Both the position numbers and the translations under genes were made by a program. Under the pieces are notes generated by a model. The model searched no databases, was not told where the DNA came from, and saw only the letters and a list, made by a program, of their open reading frames with translations. Below are positions 61,208 through 64,000 of a stretch of 64,000 bases of DNA, in pieces (position 1 is the first letter of the stretch; the number at the start of each line of letters is the position of its first letter). The stretch is from Cloeon dipterum (taxonomy: Eukaryota > Arthropoda > Insecta > Ephemeroptera > Baetidae), in assembly GCF_949628265.1 (NCBI RefSeq), contig NC_088789.1, forward strand, positions 28,141,883-28,205,882. Reading direction: 5' to 3'.

Positions 61208-62887
61208 ATGGACGCGGTGCAGAGCATTGACTACATCGACGGCATCACGCTCGAGATGCTCGTGGACGGCGGCGATCTGCTGGACGAAGCCAGCACCGTG
61301 CTCTACGAGGAGCCGATGCACTACGAGGAGGACGTCGTTGAGCCGGACGAGGAGGAAAGGGTTGTTTTGACCGACGACGAAGATGAGGACGAAGACGAGG
61401 ACGAAGAAGAGGAAAACGACTCACCCACCACATGCACCTTCATTGACGAGGTTGAGGACGACGAGGAGGAATGGGAGGTGGACGATAACATCAATAAAAA
61501 CCGGAAGGTCCCACTCGACCTGCCTCCGGAGCTGAAGAAGTACCTTGAAATTGATCACCTTCAGGTACTTAAACGATTTAATATTGGACTGACAAAATTT
61601 TAATTGATATTTTTTCAGGTGGTGACCTGTGATAAGCTAGTAAATCTTCCAGCCAGCCCGTGTGTCAACTTCATACTCGAAACCTACTATAGAGAATACG
61701 CTTCGGAAATCTTGCAGTGCGAGGACGAGTCTGAGGAAGTTGAGCACCGGACTCTGCGTGAACTGGGTGGAGGCAAAGAAACGCGCAACGTATCTAAATC
61801 CTTACGACTAAGACGGCAGAGGCAGCGGCGGCTTAGCAGTGAGTCGAGCGCCGACCTCGAGGAGGACAAAGACTTTGAGGAAATCCTCAGAAACATGAGA
61901 ATTTGCCTTGAGGTGCTGCACAGCATCCGGTACTACATCGACTTCACTCTTGGCGATCACCTGCTGTACCCGTCAGAGAAGCAGCAGCATCAGTACGTGA
62001 TAAACGCGAGCAAGTCCAGTTTGCTCTACGTGAAACAGGAGCCAGTCGAGTCGATCGAGGAGTACGGCCCCAGCCTCCTGGACAAAATCACCATGCTCGA
62101 AGAGGACAAGTCTGAGACTGAGGACGACCTGCTGGAGATTCTCAGCTCGAATGATCAAAGCTTCACTAAGCGCTGGAATGACTTCCTCGGCAACGACGAA
62201 ACTGACAACAAACCGACTGATGAAGATGCAAAGCGCGAGTCGAGCGAAGCTGAGGTACGAGATAATTTCTGCAGTCAGGACATGCTTGGTCAGGGTTCGC
62301 CAATGTTGCAATGCGCTAAAATGCACCATTGTTTTGCCCAAATTAAAAAAGAGTGACCATTTTAGGGCTTAATTTTGGAAAAGTGTGGAAAGACCTAAAA
62401 TTGGTGGTTTTTCCAGCTGTTTTTTGTTTGAAAAACACCAGTAGCGCATTGAAAAATTGGTGAACCCTGACCCTGATGCCAGGTTTTGATTACTCACCTG
62501 TTGTGATGGCTTTTTTTCACGTGTCTACCAAAAATTTGAGAATTAAAACCAAAAATTCCTTTCCAGGCGGACTTGCTTGCCGACCTTCCTCCATTCGTGC
62601 GGCGGCGGAAAGAAATGCTGGCCAAGATCCAGGAGTGGAAACTAGTCCCGGACGTGGAGGTGGACGAAGACGGCGAAGACTCCACTCCCAACTCGCAAAT
62701 CTACGGCGCCGTCCACCTGGCCAGGCTGATGGTCAAGCTGCCAGAATTCCTCTACCTCACCAAATTCCCGAGCGCGGGCCACCTCAAAGCCGTGCAAAGG
62801 CACCTCAATCTCTTCATCAACTACTTGGCCAAGAAATCCAGCTGGTTCCAGGAAAACCAATACCGCAGCAACACTTTCCATTCGTAG
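61208..62887 (+). CDS. MSL3: MSL3-like MRG-domain protein lacking a chromodomain
   Basis: MSL3 is a subunit of the MSL histone H4K16 acetyltransferase complex. Exons 61208-61564, 61619-62254 and 62567-62887 give 1314 nt (437 aa; human MSL3 521). Residues 50-98 are extremely acidic. The split MRG domain follows: VPLDLPPELKKYLEIDH and VTCDKLVNLPASPCVNFILE (human VLKKQLEDD...RLVKLPCQTNIITILES), then SIRYYIDFTLGDHLLYPSEK. After an acidic insert the C-terminal half reads EWKLVPD and IYGAVHLARLMVKLPEFL, like human WKLVPD...IYGAQHLLRLFVKLPEIL. An insert in the middle of MRG is specific to MSL3 among MRG proteins. The N-terminal chromodomain is missing: an in-frame TAG sits 16 bp before the ATG and no chromo exon is seen upstream. 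It might be a chromo-less isoform, paralogue or true lineage form. Confidence 0.85.
62291..62469 (+). mobile_element. hAT-type MITE, copy D, internally deleted, in MSL3 intron 2
   Basis: 179 bp with 26-bp terminal inverted repeats (cagggttcgccaatgttgca... and ...aattggtgaaccctg) of the same family as 41929-42274. The target duplication is not recognisable. It sits 36 bp after the exon 2 donor, and its start extends a chance reading frame past that donor. Confidence 0.85.
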
Positions 62888-63061
62888 CTCGAGCCGACAG
62901 TTTTTAGGTTTTCCTTGTTGTACATAATGGACGAGTGTGTGGATTTTTAGAACTGATCAACGCCAAAACCGATCTCATTACTTTATTTACATTAAAAGTG
63001 CATTTTTTTTTTGTCTCAGCTATATCATTTTTACTAACTAAATAGAAGACTGGACCCTGCA

Positions 63062-63892
63062 ATGATTGACCTGGAGCATATTGGTGAGTGAATTAAAAAT
63101 ACAAATCAATAAAAATCTCAATTTTCTGTTTTTTAGAAGTCGATGTTGTCGGGATGGACATAGAAATTGAAGAAGAGTCTCAGGAAGCGCCTCTTCCGAG
63201 GAAGCGGTCGAAAAAGTCAAAGCACAAGAAGCACAAAAGAGACTCACGGCCCGTAGAAGAATCGGACAGCGACCTGGACGTACAGATCCAAAAGCCTAAG
63301 AAGGTTGCGCCCGTGAAAAAAGCGGCGGTAAAGAAGGCAGAGCTTCCGGCCGTTCTGGAGCCGGTGCGAATCTCTGAACGAACTCCAAAGCCCTCTTTGA
63401 AAATGAAAGAAGCAGAGTCAAGCGCCCAGATGGAACGGTCTTTTGAAAAGGCGCACAAGTCATCTCCTAAGCTGAGGGAAGCCGAGCTGGACCAGTTTGA
63501 ACCATCAAGGACCTCGGAGAGAACGCCCAAGCCGTCGCTGAAACTGAAAATCAAGCTTGCCGAAGCAGCTGAGAGCAGGTATTTATTTCTAAAAGAAAAT
63601 ATATGTTTAATCGGCAATTTATTCGCCAGTGTGTGTTTATTTTTTAATCACAAGAGAAATGACACTGTATAATTAAATCTGCAGTTTGGCGAAAAACAAG
63701 TCGCCCAGCAAGAGCAGCGAAAAGTCGTCTCCGAGTCTTGCCACAAGCGTAATTGGCAGCCAGAATGTTCCCAGTCCAGGGTCGGCCAAAATGCTGGCGC
63801 CTGGAAGTAAGAAAAAGAAGGGCAAGGGCAAAGACAGCTCCTCGGACGAAGAACGATGGCTCGATGCCATCGAGTCAGGAAAACTTGAAGAG
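63062..63892 (+). CDS. INO80B: INO80 complex subunit B (PAPA-1 family), 5' part
   Basis: INO80B is a subunit of the INO80 chromatin remodeller. Three exons are visible, 63062-63083, 63137-63578 and 63685-63892 (224 codons), and the gene runs out of the window after the donor GAG|GTTAGT. The N-terminus is acidic (EIEEESQE), followed by a Lys/His-rich stretch (KKSKHKKHKRD) and Lys/Ser-rich repeats ISERTPKPSLKMK and TSERTPKPSLKLKIKL; human INO80B also has KKHKKHKKK and LKLKIKL. The conserved block SSDEERWLDAIESGKLEEV matches human EQRWLDALEKGELDD. The PAPA-1 domain and zinc-finger HIT lie beyond base 64000. The start at 63062 lies only 174 bp after the MSL3-like stop codon in the same direction. 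Confidence 0.85.
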
Positions 63893-64000
63893 GTTAGTCC
63901 ATTTCTTCAAATTAATAGTATAGAATGTACATAGAACACCAACGGCGTACAACTTTTTCCTGCATTGATATGAGGCTGCTTTGGTTAATTACATAGTCTC

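Noticed and set aside
62255-62356. Extension of MSL3-like exon 2 to a stop in the intron
   Set aside because: It reads through a good donor (GAG|GTACGA) into the hAT MITE; exon 3 continues the MRG domain in phase.
1-64000. tRNA genes, rRNA, CRISPR arrays, endogenous viral genes
   Set aside because: I looked for B-box-like GGTTCRANNCC motifs, regular spaced repeats and viral polymerase motifs and found none convincing; a covariance-model search would be needed to exclude tRNAs fully.

Overview
The window looks like nuclear DNA of an arthropod, most likely an insect. Many short AT-rich introns with GT/GC...AG borders separate conserved animal exons, two genes encode Rebers-Riddiford (RR-2) cuticular proteins, and the intergenic DNA is full of small non-autonomous transposons. 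The species cannot be named from the sequence. A CCAN kinetochore protein (CENP-K) and a PMS1 with an HMG box suggest a lineage that kept genes missing from Drosophila-type insects.

Layout, left to right. 1-1964 is non-coding and starts in a truncated hAT-type element. 1965-2681 (-) is the first coding exon of a type II membrane protein whose remainder lies outside. 4234-12133 (-) is an 11-exon IFT81 gene with an RFX X-box just upstream. Head to head with it is CENP-K (12666-13635, +). Then come TMEM11 (14134-14839, -) and ALKBH1 (15783-17039, -). 18091-20063 is a giant palindrome with two arms of about 860 bp. 21846-22585 (+) is a small unrecognised gene. 29087-30589 (-) is a secreted trypsin-fold protein that appears to lack the catalytic triad. 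37857-38865 and 50144-52877 (+) are two RR-2 cuticular proteins, the second a 719-residue resilin-like protein with 26 YGAP motifs. The right end is gene-dense: PEX16 (-), ZC3H15 (+), PMS1 (-), an MSL3-like MRG protein with no visible chromodomain (+), and the 5' part of INO80B (+).

Most genes are unrelated housekeeping loci: ciliary transport, kinetochore, mitochondrial shape, nucleic acid demethylation, peroxisome biogenesis, translation/GTPase regulation, mismatch repair and chromatin. Three pairs are divergent and may share promoters: IFT81/CENP-K, PEX16/ZC3H15 and PMS1/MSL3. ZC3H15 and PMS1 converge with about 113 bp between stop codons. I rebuilt exon chains by hand from splice signals, reading phase and remembered family sequences. 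In each complete gene the exons sum to a whole number of codons close to the family length.

The spaces between genes hold at least eight repeat families: a hAT MITE family (four copies, one with a perfect 8-bp target duplication), a TTAA-target MITE (three copies, one inside an older repeat whose empty site is still visible at another locus), foldback MITEs in introns, a 1.2-kb element with terminal repeats of about 95 bp, and several older dispersed repeats. I found no tRNA, rRNA, CRISPR array or clear viral gene.
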